A stretch of DNA of 64,000 nucleotides from Nitrospira sp. (GTDB lineage: Bacteria > Nitrospirota > Nitrospiria > Nitrospirales > Nitrospiraceae): positions 62,001-126,000 of the forward strand of contig JAFEBM010000010.1 in the NCBI GenBank assembly GCA_018242685.1. Reading direction: 5' to 3'. The translations under genes were made by a program, and so were the position numbers. Each line of letters begins with the position of its first letter. Positions within the stretch are counted from its first letter, which is position 1. Below are positions 53,948-63,387 of the stretch, piece after piece. The notes beneath the pieces were generated by a model. That model did not search any database and was not told the DNA's origin. It saw nothing but the letters and a program-made list of their open reading frames with translations.

Positions 53948-54319
53948 ATGGGCGGCTCAACCGTTCCGGAAAACTATATCCCGATCCTCATCTTCATCGG
54001 TGTGGGTATTGCGCTCGGAACGCTGATTCTCTTGCTTGGGAAGTTTGTCCGTCCGAACCAACCCTATCGGGCAAAGCTGGCCCCTTATGAGAGCGGTAGC
54101 CCGCTCTTTCAGGACGCCCGTGTACAGTTTCCGATACGGTACTACATCATCGCGATGCTGTTTGTGATCTTCGATATCGAGATCGTCTTCATGTATCCCT
54201 GGGCGGTTGCATTCACCAGTCTTGGGCTGGTTGGATTAGTAGAGATGGTCCTGTTCATCGCCATCCTCGTAGTCGGGTTCTGGTACGCATGGAAGAAAGG
54301 GGCGCTGGAGTGGGATTGA
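53948..54319 (+). CDS. nuoA: NADH-quinone oxidoreductase subunit A
   Basis: A 123-residue membrane subunit with three TM helices. The loop reads YESGSPLFQDARVQFPIRYYIIAMLFVIFDIE; the usual YECG Cys is replaced by Ser, while the Asp and Glu of the FDIE helix are present. It is the first gene of the nuo operon, 53 bp after the MidA-type gene, with GAGG before the ATG. Confidence 0.93.
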   Translation: MGGSTVPENYIPILIFIGVGIALGTLILLLGKFVRPNQPYRAKLAPYESGSPLFQDARVQFPIRYYIIAMLFVIFDIEIVFMYPWAVAFTSLGLVGLVEMVLFIAILVVGFWYAWKKGALEWD

Positions 54320-54504
54320 AGGGCAGTGGGCCTATCCTTCTTGCTCGCCCACCGCGCACTCAAGGTCTATTGAAGAAATATATAACGGGCGGTGCTCGCA
54401 TGGGTAAAAGTCGCGTCTCGGCGCGACCAGGGTTTGGGCGGGTGAGAAATGCGCTCGGTGAAGAACAGCCCATCACCCTTCTGTAAAAGAGGTAGATAAA
54501 GAGC

Positions 54505-54984
54505 GTGAGTCTACTAGAACGACAGTTTGACGCGAATATCGTGACGACGAATCTGGACGCGGTCGTCAACTGGGCCAGGAAGTCGGCCTTGTGGCCCATG
54601 ACCTTCGGTCTGGCCTGCTGCGCCATTGAAATGATCGCCAGCGTCTCCTCTCGATATGACCTGGACCGCTTCGGCGCCGGCGTCTTTCGCGCATCTCCCA
54701 GACAATCCGATCTCATGATTGTCGCAGGAACGGTCTCGCGCAAGATGGCGCCGGTCATTCGACGAATCTACGACCAAATGCCTGAGCCTCGATATGTGAT
54801 CTCTATGGGCTCGTGCGCGACTTCGGGCAATCACTACAACAGCTATGCGGTCGTCCAGGGTGTGGATCAGATCGTGCCGGTTGATGTCTATGTGCCCGGC
54901 TGCCCGCCGAGACCGGAAGCCTTGCTGGACGGACTGTTGAAGTTACAGGAAAAGATCCAGCGGGAGAAAGTGTTCGTGAAATGA
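54505..54984 (+). CDS. nuoB: NADH-quinone oxidoreductase subunit B
   Basis: A 159-residue subunit carrying the terminal [4Fe-4S] cluster N2: two adjacent Cys in [18 protein letters not shown] and [12 protein letters not shown]. It starts with GTG after a 185-base gap that contains a 6-bp hairpin but no gene. It docks on NuoCD and passes electrons to quinone. Confidence 0.95.
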   Translation: MSLLERQFDANIVTTNLDAVVNWARKSALWPMTFGLACCAIEMIASVSSRYDLDRFGAGVFRASPRQSDLMIVAGTVSRKMAPVIRRIYDQMPEPRYVISMGSCATSGNHYNSYAVVQGVDQIVPVDVYVPGCPPRPEALLDGLLKLQEKIQREKVFVK

Positions 54985-54994
54985 AGGGAGTCAT

Positions 54995-55036
54995 TGGTCA
55001 TGGGTCATCCGTCAATTGACCAGTGACGAGTGACCA
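54995..55036 (+). repeat. Nested inverted repeat between nuoB and nuoCD
   Basis: Outer arms TGGTCA (54995-55000) and TGACCA (55031-55036), inner GGTCA/TGACC, and a central perfect palindrome GTCAATTGAC (55011-55020). The GTCA core appears seven times on one strand or the other. It would fold into a hairpin in the transcript. Confidence 0.5.
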
Positions 55037-55049
55037 GGTCCCTAAAACC

Positions 55050-56801
55050 ATGCAATCTCTCATTGAAACGTTACTCAACAAGTTCCCGGAGGCGGTGCTC
55101 TCCGTCGATGTCGATACGGCCCGATCGGAAACGACCGTGCATGTCGCTGCACCGAGGATCTTGGAGGTCGCTCGTTTTTTGCACAACGACCCGGAGGCTT
55201 GTTTCGACCATATCACCGATATCTGCTCCGCCGACTATCCAGCCGATCAGCAGCGATTCGAAGTCATCTATCTCTTGTTGTCACTCCCGCACGGCAGACG
55301 GATTCGTCTGAAAACACGGGTCACCGAAGACAACCCGTCGCTGGATTCAGTCACAAGCGTCTGGCGCGGCGCGACCTTCTTAGAACGCGAAGTCTACGAC
55401 ATGATGGGAATCCGGTTTTCAGGCCACCCGGACCTACGCCGCATCCTCCTGCCGGAAGACTATGCGGAGGGATATCCGCTGCGGAAGGACTTCCCGACCG
55501 AAGGTCGAGGGTGGCGGAGTCGGTTCGACTTTATCCCGCGCCTCGATGAACCACCGGTCGAGCACATCGAAAGCGAGGTCCCTGAGGCTGAGAAGAAGTT
55601 GTTCCTTTCCGAGCCGACTGGAGCTTCATCGAGTCGGCGGGAAGAACTATTGCTGAATATGGGGCCACAACATCCGAGCACACACGGCGTGGTACGGGTC
55701 GTGCTCGAGCTGGATGGAGAACGGATCGTCAAGGCGACGCCGGATTTGGGATACCTCCATCGAGGCGTCGAAAAACTGGCTGAGGGTCTCGCCTACATGC
55801 AGATTATTCCCCATACCGACCGGCTCGACTATGTCTGCGCGATGGCCAACAATTATGCCTATGTGCGCGCCGTCGAGAAGCTCATCGGTATCACGGTGCC
55901 TGAACGAGCCGAGTATATCCGCACCATTGTCGCGGAAATGCAGCGCATTCTGGGGCATCTATTCTGGTTGGGTGCCCAGGCGCTGGATATCGGGGCCATG
56001 ACGATCTTCTTCTGGACGTTTCGCGAGCGGGAAACCTTGCTCGACATGTTCGAACGGCTGTGCGGCGCCAGGCTGACCTTGAACTATTATCGGATCGGCG
56101 GCGTGGACAGTGACTTCACTCCCGAATTGGTGGCCCGCCTCAAGACCTTCCTGGAGACATTCCCTCAAAAAGTGAACGAGTATGATTCACTGCTCGCAGG
56201 CAACCGGATTTGGTTGGGACGGACGAAACATGTCGCCGTCATTTCCGGAGAAGATGCGATCAATTTCGGCATGACAGGCCCGGCGTTGCGGGGATCCGGG
56301 GTGGCCTATGACGTCCGCAAACTCGAACCCTATGGGGTTTACAATAAGGTGGACTGGGAAGTGCCGGTCGGGAAAAACGGCGACACCTACGATCGCTATT
56401 GGATTCGCGTTGAAGAGATGCGTCAGAGCGCCCGGATCATTTCACAATGTCTCGATCAGATGCCGCCCGGACCGTTCATCGCCGATCTGCCGCAATACAT
56501 TCCGCCGCCCAAGCAGCAAGTCATGCGCGACATGGAGAGCTTGATCCACCATTTCATCATCTTCACGCAAGGGTTCAAGCCGCCGAAGGGGGAGACCTAT
56601 TGCGCGACTGAAGCGCCCAAGGGGGAATTGGGATTTTTTATCATTAGTGATGGATCTCCACGCCCTTATCGGTTGAAAATTCGTTCGCCTTCCTTTATCC
56701 ACATGGGCGCGTTCGACCATATGGCGCGCGGCTACTTGATTTCCGACATCATCACGATTTTCGGGACCTACGATGTGGTCATGGGGGAGTGTGATAGGTG
56801 A
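55050..56801 (+). CDS. nuoCD: NADH-quinone oxidoreductase subunits C and D, fused
   Basis: A 583-residue fusion. The C part (residues about 1-170) has FLEREVYDMMGIRFSGHPDLRRILLPEDY; the D part begins near NMGPQHPSTHGVVRVVLELDGE and contains YLHRGVEKLAEG, DRLDYVCAMANN and ends with the ubiquinone-pocket and FGTYDVVMGECDR. ATG 55050 is used; a GTG at 55023 would add nine residues. Together with NuoB it forms the quinone-reducing module. Confidence 0.95.
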   Translation: MQSLIETLLNKFPEAVLSVDVDTARSETTVHVAAPRILEVARFLHNDPEACFDHITDICSADYPADQQRFEVIYLLLSLPHGRRIRLKTRVTEDNPSLDSVTSVWRGATFLEREVYDMMGIRFSGHPDLRRILLPEDYAEGYPLRKDFPTEGRGWRSRFDFIPRLDEPPVEHIESEVPEAEKKLFLSEPTGASSSRREELLLNMGPQHPSTHGVVRVVLELDGERIVKATPDLGYLHRGVEKLAEGLAYMQIIPHTDRLDYVCAMANNYAYVRAVEKLIGITVPERAEYIRTIVAEMQRILGHLFWLGAQALDIGAMTIFFWTFRERETLLDMFERLCGARLTLNYYRIGGVDSDFTPELVARLKTFLETFPQKVNEYDSLLAGNRIWLGRTKHVAVISGEDAINFGMTGPALRGSGVAYDVRKLEPYGVYNKVDWEVPVGKNGDTYDRYWIRVEEMRQSARIISQCLDQMPPGPFIADLPQYIPPPKQQVMRDMESLIHHFIIFTQGFKPPKGETYCATEAPKGELGFFIISDGSPRPYRLKIRSPSFIHMGAFDHMARGYLISDIITIFGTYDVVMGECDR

Positions 56802-56935
56802 GGCGTACGGCCAGGATGTTCCAGTGCTCGCTGCCCGCGCACGCTCGGATGACGCGGAGTCTTGGCGACGCCGGGCGGGGGTAAACGGCGTGCTCGGTCA
56901 ATGCGCGCAGTGTGGAACATCCTGGCCGCCGCCTC
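56800..56935 (+). repeat. Long palindromic element between nuoCD and nuoE
   Basis: Perfect 15-bp arms, GGCCAGGATGTTCCA (56809-56823) and TGGAACATCCTGGCC (56913-56927), are extended by GAGGCG/CGCCTC outside a short bulge. The enclosed 90 bases are G+C-rich with further short inverted repeats. The left arm overlaps the nuoCD stop codon. It has the form of a miniature mobile palindrome; no target-site duplication could be assigned. Confidence 0.6.
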
Positions 56936-56959
56936 GGTAAAGGGATGTGCGGAGGAACC

Positions 56960-57490
56960 GTGTTGAAGGACAAATACAGGAAAGAAATCGAAGAGATTTT
57001 GAGCCGCTATCCGGTCAAACGTTCCGCCTTGATTCCACTCCTCTATATCGCCCAGCGTGAGCAAGGCTATGTCACCGAGTCGGCGATGCAGGAAATTGCG
57101 CATCTGCTCAGGCTGACGCCTCCGCAAGTCTATGAGACGATCACGTTCTACACGATGTTTAACTTGAAGCCGACGGGCAAATTCCATATGCAGGTATGCA
57201 AGTCCCTCATGTGCGCGCTCGTCGGCTCAGATACCGTCGTCGAATGGATCAAAGCGAAGCTGGGAATTGCACCAGGCGAATCGACGGCGGACGGCCTGTT
57301 TAGCATCAGCTTGGTGGAATGTTTGGCCGCCTGCGGGACCGGCCCCATGATGCAGATCAACGATGATTACTATGAGCGTCTGACCGAAGAAAAACTGGAC
57401 CGGATTTTGGCGGATCTGCGATCGACCGGAACCAGTCCACTGAAGAGTGGGCCATTTATGTGGCCGGAACCATTGAATGTTGAGCGTTAA
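56960..57490 (+). CDS. nuoE: NADH-quinone oxidoreductase subunit E
   Basis: A 176-residue thioredoxin-like [2Fe-2S] subunit (cluster N1a) with Cys in QVCKSLMC and ECLAACG. GTG 56960 after GGAGG is the likely start; in-frame upstream codons fall inside the palindromic element. It forms the NADH-oxidising module with NuoF. Confidence 0.92.
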   Translation: MLKDKYRKEIEEILSRYPVKRSALIPLLYIAQREQGYVTESAMQEIAHLLRLTPPQVYETITFYTMFNLKPTGKFHMQVCKSLMCALVGSDTVVEWIKAKLGIAPGESTADGLFSISLVECLAACGTGPMMQINDDYYERLTEEKLDRILADLRSTGTSPLKSGPFMWPEPLNVER

Positions 57491-57526
57491 TGGTTATTCG
57501 TTAAACGAAAGACGGCACACATCAAT

Positions 57527-58831
57527 ATGCCTCAACACGAACTCATTCTTCTGAAAAACATGATGCGACCCGGCTATACCGGGTCGCTGGCGGACTATGA
57601 GAAGACCGGCGGCTATCAAGCCTTGCGCAACACGCTCGGGAAGATCACTCCGCCGGATGTGACGGCGATGGTCCGCAAGTCCGGATTACGCGGCCGAGGC
57701 GGCGCCGGCTTCCCGACCGGTGTGAAATGGGGATTTCTGCCGAAAGACTATCACGGTCCCCGTTATCTGTGCTGCAACGCCGATGAGAGCGAGCCCGGCA
57801 CGTTTAAGGATCGTCAACTGATGGAGCGGGATCCCCATCAAGTCTTGGAAGGCATCGTATTGGCCTGTTACGCCATCGGTGCGGAAACCGCCTACATCTA
57901 TATCCGCGGGGAAATGGTCTTGGGCGCAAAGATCTTGGAACAGGCCATCGACGAGGCGAGAGCCGCCGGGTATATCGGAAAGAACATTCTCGGCACCGGG
58001 ATCAATGCGGACGTGTGGGTGCATCGGGGAGCGGGAGCCTACATCTGCGGCGAGGAAACGGCCCTTTTGGAATCGCTTGAAGGCAAGCGGGGGCTCCCTC
58101 GAATCAAGCCGCCGTTTCCAGCCACGCATGGACTCTACAATAAGCCGACCGTGGTCAATAACGTCGAGACGCTGGCGAATCTTCCCCATATCATCACCCG
58201 AGGCCCCGAATGGTTTGCGGCGATCGGTTCGCCGCCGAAGAGCACCGGCACCAGAGTCTTCTGTGTCAGCGGACACGTGAAGCGACCGGGCAATTATGAA
58301 GTTCCGATGGGGATGACGGTTCGAGAATTAGTGTACGACTATGCCGACGGCATGCGGTCCGACAAGCCCATGAAAGCCTTTATTCCCGGTGGAGCGTCGG
58401 CGCCTTTTCTGACGCCGGCCCATCTCGACGTAAAGCTGGATTTTGAACATGTCGCGGCGGCGGGATCGATGTTGGGATCCGGCGGCGTGACGGTGATGGA
58501 AGAAGGTACCAGTATGGTCTGGGCCGCGCTTCGACTGATGGAATTTTTCTACCATGAGTCCTGCGGGAAATGCACCCCCTGCCGAGAGGGCAGTTCCTGG
58601 CTCGTACAGACTCTGCGCAGAATCTTGGCGAAGCGTGGCCGGATGGAGGATCTTGAAACCTTGTCGGATCTATGCAAAAACATCGCTGGCCGCACGGTCT
58701 GTGCCTTCGGCGACGCGGCAGTCGCTCCGATTCAAAGCACGCTGAAACATTGGCGGCAAGAGTACGTCGACCTCATCAACGAAGCGGAGGCGGCGAATCT
58801 GATCAGACCTGAACCGGTCGGAAGACCTTGA
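57527..58831 (+). CDS. nuoF: NADH-quinone oxidoreductase subunit F
   Basis: A 434-residue flavoprotein: NADH/FMN site GRGGAGFPTGVKWGF and CCNADESEPGTFKDR, glycine-rich GAGAYICGEETALLESLEG, and cluster N3 Cys in ESCGKCTPCREGSSWL and AGRTVCAFGDAA. All features needed for NADH oxidation are present, so this complex I has its electron-input module, unlike the truncated 11-subunit types. Confidence 0.96.
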   Translation: MPQHELILLKNMMRPGYTGSLADYEKTGGYQALRNTLGKITPPDVTAMVRKSGLRGRGGAGFPTGVKWGFLPKDYHGPRYLCCNADESEPGTFKDRQLMERDPHQVLEGIVLACYAIGAETAYIYIRGEMVLGAKILEQAIDEARAAGYIGKNILGTGINADVWVHRGAGAYICGEETALLESLEGKRGLPRIKPPFPATHGLYNKPTVVNNVETLANLPHIITRGPEWFAAIGSPPKSTGTRVFCVSGHVKRPGNYEVPMGMTVRELVYDYADGMRSDKPMKAFIPGGASAPFLTPAHLDVKLDFEHVAAAGSMLGSGGVTVMEEGTSMVWAALRLMEFFYHESCGKCTPCREGSSWLVQTLRRILAKRGRMEDLETLSDLCKNIAGRTVCAFGDAAVAPIQSTLKHWRQEYVDLINEAEAANLIRPEPVGRP

Positions 58832-58845
58832 TGGGAATCTGTCAA

Positions 58846-58912
58846 TCTGATGATCTGTTGAGTGGAAGACATCCCTCAAATCATCAGATCAACGGATCGA
58901 CAGATCATCAGA
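58846..58912 (+). repeat. Inverted and direct repeat between nuoF and nuoG
   Basis: TCTGATGATCTGTTG (58846-58860) pairs with CGACAGATCATCAGA (58898-58912) over 15 bp with one G-T wobble. The loop contains a further TCATCAGATC. It fills most of the 96-base gap before nuoG. Confidence 0.55.
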
Positions 58913-58927
58913 TAACAAAGTTCGACT

Positions 58928-61594
58928 ATGCCTGAAACGACACCGCAGATGGTTCGCATTACGATCGACGGAATGACGGTCAACGTCCCGAAAGGGACAT
59001 TGGTAATCGAAGCGGCCCGTCGCGTCGGCGTCATGATTCCGCATTTCTGCTATCACCCGAAACTCAAACCCGACGCCAATTGCCGTATGTGCTTGGTTGA
59101 AATCGAAAAGATGCCCAAGCTTCAAACGGCCTGCAGCACACCGGCCGACGAAGGGATGAACATACGCACCGCCACCACTGTGGTCGACGACGCCCATAAA
59201 TCGGTGCTCGAGTTTATCCTTGCCAATCATCCGCTGGACTGTCCGGTCTGCGATCAAGGGGGAAAGTGCGACCTTCAAGACTTTTCGCACCAGTACACGG
59301 CGTCCAGCCGTTTCGTCGAAACCAAGCGCATCTTTCAAAAAGAATATTTCAGTCCGCTCATCGAAACGCAGATGAATCGTTGCGTGCAGTGTCTCCGCTG
59401 CGTCCGATACTGCGACGAAGTGATGGACGTCAAGGCGCTGGCGCCGGTCGGTCGCGGCACCATGACGGAAATCAAGTACTTCGGCGCCCACCCGCTCGAT
59501 TGTGAGTTCTGCGGCGGCTGCGTCCAGATCTGTCCTGTTGGAGCGATTACCAGCCGGTTGTCCATGTACGAATACCGGCCATGGATGCTGAAGCGAGCCG
59601 AAACCATCTGCGGCTACTGCGGAGATGGGTGCCAGATCACCGTGCAGACAAAGGAGCAGGAACTCATTGAGGTGAACTCGGCGCATGGAGCGGGGCGCAA
59701 CAACGGCGACCTGTGCGCTCGGGGGTTTTTTGGGTTCCATGCGGCCAGTGATCCCCATCGCCTGACTCACCCCCTGATTCGACGCGCCGGCGTGCTTGTG
59801 CAAGCGACGTGGGAAGAAGCCTTGGAGTACGTCGCCGGCCGCGTCGGCGAGATTACAGCCGCGCATGGGGGACAGAGTTTCGGAGGATTGATCTCGGGCC
59901 GTTGCACCAACGAGGAATTGTATCTGTTTCAGAAATTTCTCCGCATGGCCGTCGGCACCAACAATATCGACAGCAGCGCGCGCTATGGCCATGTCAACGG
60001 CCTGCATGCCATGCAACTCGTGCAGGGGACGCACCGGTGGACCGTCACCTTCGACGACATCCTGGATGCAGATGTCCTGATTCTCGTCGGCACGAATATT
60101 ACAGAGACGAATCCCATCACGGGCCTCAAAGTCAAAGAGGCAGTGAAGAAACGCCGGGCGTCGCTGATGACGATCGAATCGCTTGAACCGGTCGTCGACA
60201 CGATGAGCAATATCGCCAATCTCTCGCACCATCATTTCCGCATTCCGACCGGCGACACGCACTATGCCATCCTTGGTCTGGTGAAGGCCGTCGTCGATCA
60301 GAATTTGACACAACCGGACCTCGCGCAACGGTATCCGGCATATTTCAACGCCATCACCAGCGCGCTGCGACAGACCTCTTGGCAGGACCTCCAGGCGGCG
60401 ACCGGGATCGAGCCGGATGCGTTTATGAGGGCCGCCAAGACGGCGGCAGAAGCGCGCCGGGTCATTATCTTGGCCGGACAACTCTTGCTGCGGAGCGAAC
60501 ATGGCTACCGCGGATGTGTGACTCTCCTCGATCTGCTTCTTCTGACAGGGAAGTTGGACCAGCCCGGCTGTGGGTTTGCCCCGCTCGCCGAGGAAAACAA
60601 CGACCAGGGCGCGGTCGAAATGGGAACCGTCACCGAATTTCTACCCGGTGCCCGCCCCATCGCCGACGGCACGGATCGGGAGAGAATCGCCAAGCAATGG
60701 AACGGCGAACTTCCGACCGACAGAGGAGCGTCTCTCATCGAGATGTTGGATCGAGCCGACGCGGGATCCCTCAAGGCAATGTTCATCGTCGGAGAAAATC
60801 CAGTCGGAAGCCTCCCCACGGCGATACATGCCGAGCGATCACTGCGCAAGCTCGATCTCTTGGTGTGCCAGGAGCTATTTTTAACCGAGACGGCTGCCTT
60901 GGCCCACGTCGTATTGCCGGCCGCTTCTTCTTTGGAAAAACATGGGACGTTTACCAATACCGAAGGACATGTTCAGGCCGTTCGTCCGGCAATCGAGCCC
61001 GTCGGAGAAAGCCGCCCCGACTGGGAAGTCTTTTCCGCGCTTTCTATTCTATTGAACTCGCCGATGGAGTATGCGGAGAGCAAAGAGATCCTGAAGGAAA
61101 TTCGGAGCTTCATTCCCGGCTATGGTTCGCTGGGGCCTACACCCTTGCCCCCCAAAGTTGATCCTTCGGCCGTGGACCGCTATCTCACGACCGGATATCA
61201 GCGTGACCTCGCAACGAGATATCACCCTATTCCACGAACGCCCAGACCGGACGGAACCGTGCGGCTGGACTTGACACAGAGTCTGTTCCATTCCGGCAAA
61301 CTATCCACACGGTCGAAGGGGTTGTTACAAATCGAAGGGAGCGGCCGGCTCCGTATCAGTCCGCTTGACGCCGCGCGCTTTGCCTTGTCGGACGGAGATC
61401 GGGTCCGCCTCTCCAGCACGTCCGGGGAAATGACGACCGAGGTCAAGATTATGGAGCGGGTCCCACAAGGAACGGCGTGGTTCCCGGATCACTTCGGTCA
61501 AGCCGCCGTCCGACTATTTGAATGCGCCATCGATCCGATCACCCACGTACCGTCATTTCGGACAGCGACGGTGTCCGTCATGAAGGTGGCGTGA
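58928..61594 (+). CDS. nuoG: NADH-quinone oxidoreductase subunit G
   Basis: An 888-residue subunit. N-terminal 2Fe-2S domain (HFCYHP..., NCRMCLVEIEK, TACSTP), HxxxCxxCxxxxxC cluster (HPLDCPVCDQGGKCDLQDF), two 4Fe-4S motifs (CVQCLRCVRYCDEV, CEFCGGCVQICPVGAI) and a CGYCGDGC motif for the extra N7 cluster found in some bacteria. A molybdopterin-oxidoreductase-like domain follows (about residues 230-880) and is expected to be non-catalytic. It channels electrons from NuoEF to NuoI. Confidence 0.95.
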   Translation: MPETTPQMVRITIDGMTVNVPKGTLVIEAARRVGVMIPHFCYHPKLKPDANCRMCLVEIEKMPKLQTACSTPADEGMNIRTATTVVDDAHKSVLEFILANHPLDCPVCDQGGKCDLQDFSHQYTASSRFVETKRIFQKEYFSPLIETQMNRCVQCLRCVRYCDEVMDVKALAPVGRGTMTEIKYFGAHPLDCEFCGGCVQICPVGAITSRLSMYEYRPWMLKRAETICGYCGDGCQITVQTKEQELIEVNSAHGAGRNNGDLCARGFFGFHAASDPHRLTHPLIRRAGVLVQATWEEALEYVAGRVGEITAAHGGQSFGGLISGRCTNEELYLFQKFLRMAVGTNNIDSSARYGHVNGLHAMQLVQGTHRWTVTFDDILDADVLILVGTNITETNPITGLKVKEAVKKRRASLMTIESLEPVVDTMSNIANLSHHHFRIPTGDTHYAILGLVKAVVDQNLTQPDLAQRYPAYFNAITSALRQTSWQDLQAATGIEPDAFMRAAKTAAEARRVIILAGQLLLRSEHGYRGCVTLLDLLLLTGKLDQPGCGFAPLAEENNDQGAVEMGTVTEFLPGARPIADGTDRERIAKQWNGELPTDRGASLIEMLDRADAGSLKAMFIVGENPVGSLPTAIHAERSLRKLDLLVCQELFLTETAALAHVVLPAASSLEKHGTFTNTEGHVQAVRPAIEPVGESRPDWEVFSALSILLNSPMEYAESKEILKEIRSFIPGYGSLGPTPLPPKVDPSAVDRYLTTGYQRDLATRYHPIPRTPRPDGTVRLDLTQSLFHSGKLSTRSKGLLQIEGSGRLRISPLDAARFALSDGDRVRLSSTSGEMTTEVKIMERVPQGTAWFPDHFGQAAVRLFECAIDPITHVPSFRTATVSVMKVA

Positions 61595-61640
61595 TGCCGC
61601 TCTTCATCACGGATGATTATGCTCATCGAGGAGTCCAATT

Positions 61641-62717
61641 GTGACTGAATTCGGATTGCGTCTCGCCATCTCCCTTACCCAGATCGCCGCGGTCATGGGC
61701 ATCGTGGTCATCACGGTGCTTATCCTCACTCTTGCGGAACGCAAAGTCCTGGGCTGGATGCAGGACCGCATGGGTCCGATGGAAGTGGGACCCTACGGCA
61801 TTCTCCAACCGTTTGCGGATGCCATCAAGCTCTTCTTTAAGGAGGACATTATTCCCGCCGGCGCCAACAAGTTCCTTTTCACCGTCGCGCCGATTCTGTG
61901 TTTAATTCCCGCGTTCATCGGATTTGCCGTCATTCCATGGGGTCCCAACCAGACGTTTGAGGTCAACGGCATCACGGTGAGGCCGTTTGTGATCAGCGAC
62001 ATCAACATCGGCATTCTGTACATCTTGGCGTTCGCCTCGCTCGGGGCTTACGGCATCATCCTGGGGGGATGGGCTTCGAACAGCAAATACTCGTTGCTCG
62101 GCGGGCTACGATCGGCGGCACAGATCATCAGTTACGAGCTCAACGTCGGTTTGTCCATTGTCGGCGTGTTGATTTTGGCCGGTTCACTCAGTCTTGTGAA
62201 AATCACCGATGCCCAGGCCGGGGGATTTTGGAATTGGTATCTCTTCGCGTTACCGGCCCCGCAAATTTTTGCGTTTGTCGTCTACGTGATCTCATCGGTG
62301 GCCGAAACCAACCGGGTCCCGTTCGATCTGCCGGAAGCGGAGAGCGAGCTCGTCGCAGGCTTCTTCACTGAATATAGCGGACTCAGATTCGCGTTCTTTT
62401 TCCTCGCCGAGTACGCCAACATGGTGTTAGTGTCCTGTGTCGCCGCCGCGCTGTTTCTCGGCGGATGGAATGCGCCGTACCCCGGAACGATTCTGGCGCT
62501 CATCGGTTTGCCGTCCTTGGCCTGGGTCGAAAACATCATGTGGTTTGCGGTCAAGACGTACTCGTTCTTGTTTCTCTTTTTCTGGCTTCGGGCCACGTTA
62601 CCGAGACTGCGATACGATCAGCTGATGAGATTCGGCTGGAAAGTGATGCTGCCCATTGCGTTGGGTAACATCGTCGTGACGTCCCTGGCGGTATTTTTCT
62701 ACCAACAGATGAAGTAG
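61641..62717 (+). CDS. nuoH: NADH-quinone oxidoreductase subunit H
   Basis: A 358-residue membrane subunit with about eight TM helices and the conserved quinone-pocket sequence ERKVLGWMQDRMGP plus FDLPEAESELVAGFFTEYSG. GTG start with GAGGAG 7 bases upstream. It connects the hydrophilic arm to the proton pumps. Confidence 0.95.
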   Translation: MTEFGLRLAISLTQIAAVMGIVVITVLILTLAERKVLGWMQDRMGPMEVGPYGILQPFADAIKLFFKEDIIPAGANKFLFTVAPILCLIPAFIGFAVIPWGPNQTFEVNGITVRPFVISDINIGILYILAFASLGAYGIILGGWASNSKYSLLGGLRSAAQIISYELNVGLSIVGVLILAGSLSLVKITDAQAGGFWNWYLFALPAPQIFAFVVYVISSVAETNRVPFDLPEAESELVAGFFTEYSGLRFAFFFLAEYANMVLVSCVAAALFLGGWNAPYPGTILALIGLPSLAWVENIMWFAVKTYSFLFLFFWLRATLPRLRYDQLMRFGWKVMLPIALGNIVVTSLAVFFYQQMK

Positions 62718-62731
62718 CGGGCGAGACCCAT

Positions 62732-63298
62732 ATGGCATCTACGGCGACCACCAAGCGATCGAACCTGTACGAATGGTTCAAAACGATCACATTCTACGAG
62801 ATTCTCGTCGGCATGAAAGCGACCTTATCGCATCTGCTCCATTACCGTCCCGTGACCGTGCAATACCCTCATGAAAAACGCACACTGCCGGACAATTATC
62901 GAGGCATGCTCGCGCTGCTCCGATACGATGATGGAACCGAGAAGTGCGTGGGATGCGATCTCTGTGAAGCGGCCTGTCCGTCTCGCGTCATTCGGGTCGT
63001 CAGCGCCGAAGTGCCTGGTGAACCGACCAAGCGTTACTCTAAAGAATACTATATGGACATGACCCGTTGCTTGTTCTGTGGGATGTGCGTGGATGCCTGC
63101 CCTGTCGATGCGCTGGGCATGACGAGAGAATTTGAGTGGGCGGTATACGACAAGCGTCAGCTTCACCTGAATAAACAACAATTGCTCGCAATCGGCGACC
63201 GATCATTTCCGGTCCGTGAGAAACGCCTGGAACTGCAACATCCAAACGTCGCGTTCTTCAACGTGGCATTCAAGCACGTGCCGCCAAAACCGGACTGA
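62732..63298 (+). CDS. nuoI: NADH-quinone oxidoreductase subunit I
   Basis: A 188-residue 2[4Fe-4S] ferredoxin-like subunit: CVGCDLCEAACPSRVI and CLFCGMCVDACPVDALG. The first cluster motif has PSRVI in place of the more common PAQAI. It relays electrons from NuoG to NuoB. Confidence 0.95.
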   Translation: MASTATTKRSNLYEWFKTITFYEILVGMKATLSHLLHYRPVTVQYPHEKRTLPDNYRGMLALLRYDDGTEKCVGCDLCEAACPSRVIRVVSAEVPGEPTKRYSKEYYMDMTRCLFCGMCVDACPVDALGMTREFEWAVYDKRQLHLNKQQLLAIGDRSFPVREKRLELQHPNVAFFNVAFKHVPPKPD

Positions 63299-63387
63299 CT
63301 CTCAAAGAGTCCTCATCGGACGAGCGATGACTGCAACCGCGTAGCGTTAGTCTGGCCTTGATCGCCCGCTAACCCAGGAACCGTGTC

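Noticed and set aside
58889..60502. Long open frame of 537 codons on the minus strand opposite nuoG
   Set aside because: It is antisense to a certain gene, has no recognisable domains, and its length follows from codon bias in a G+C-rich gene.
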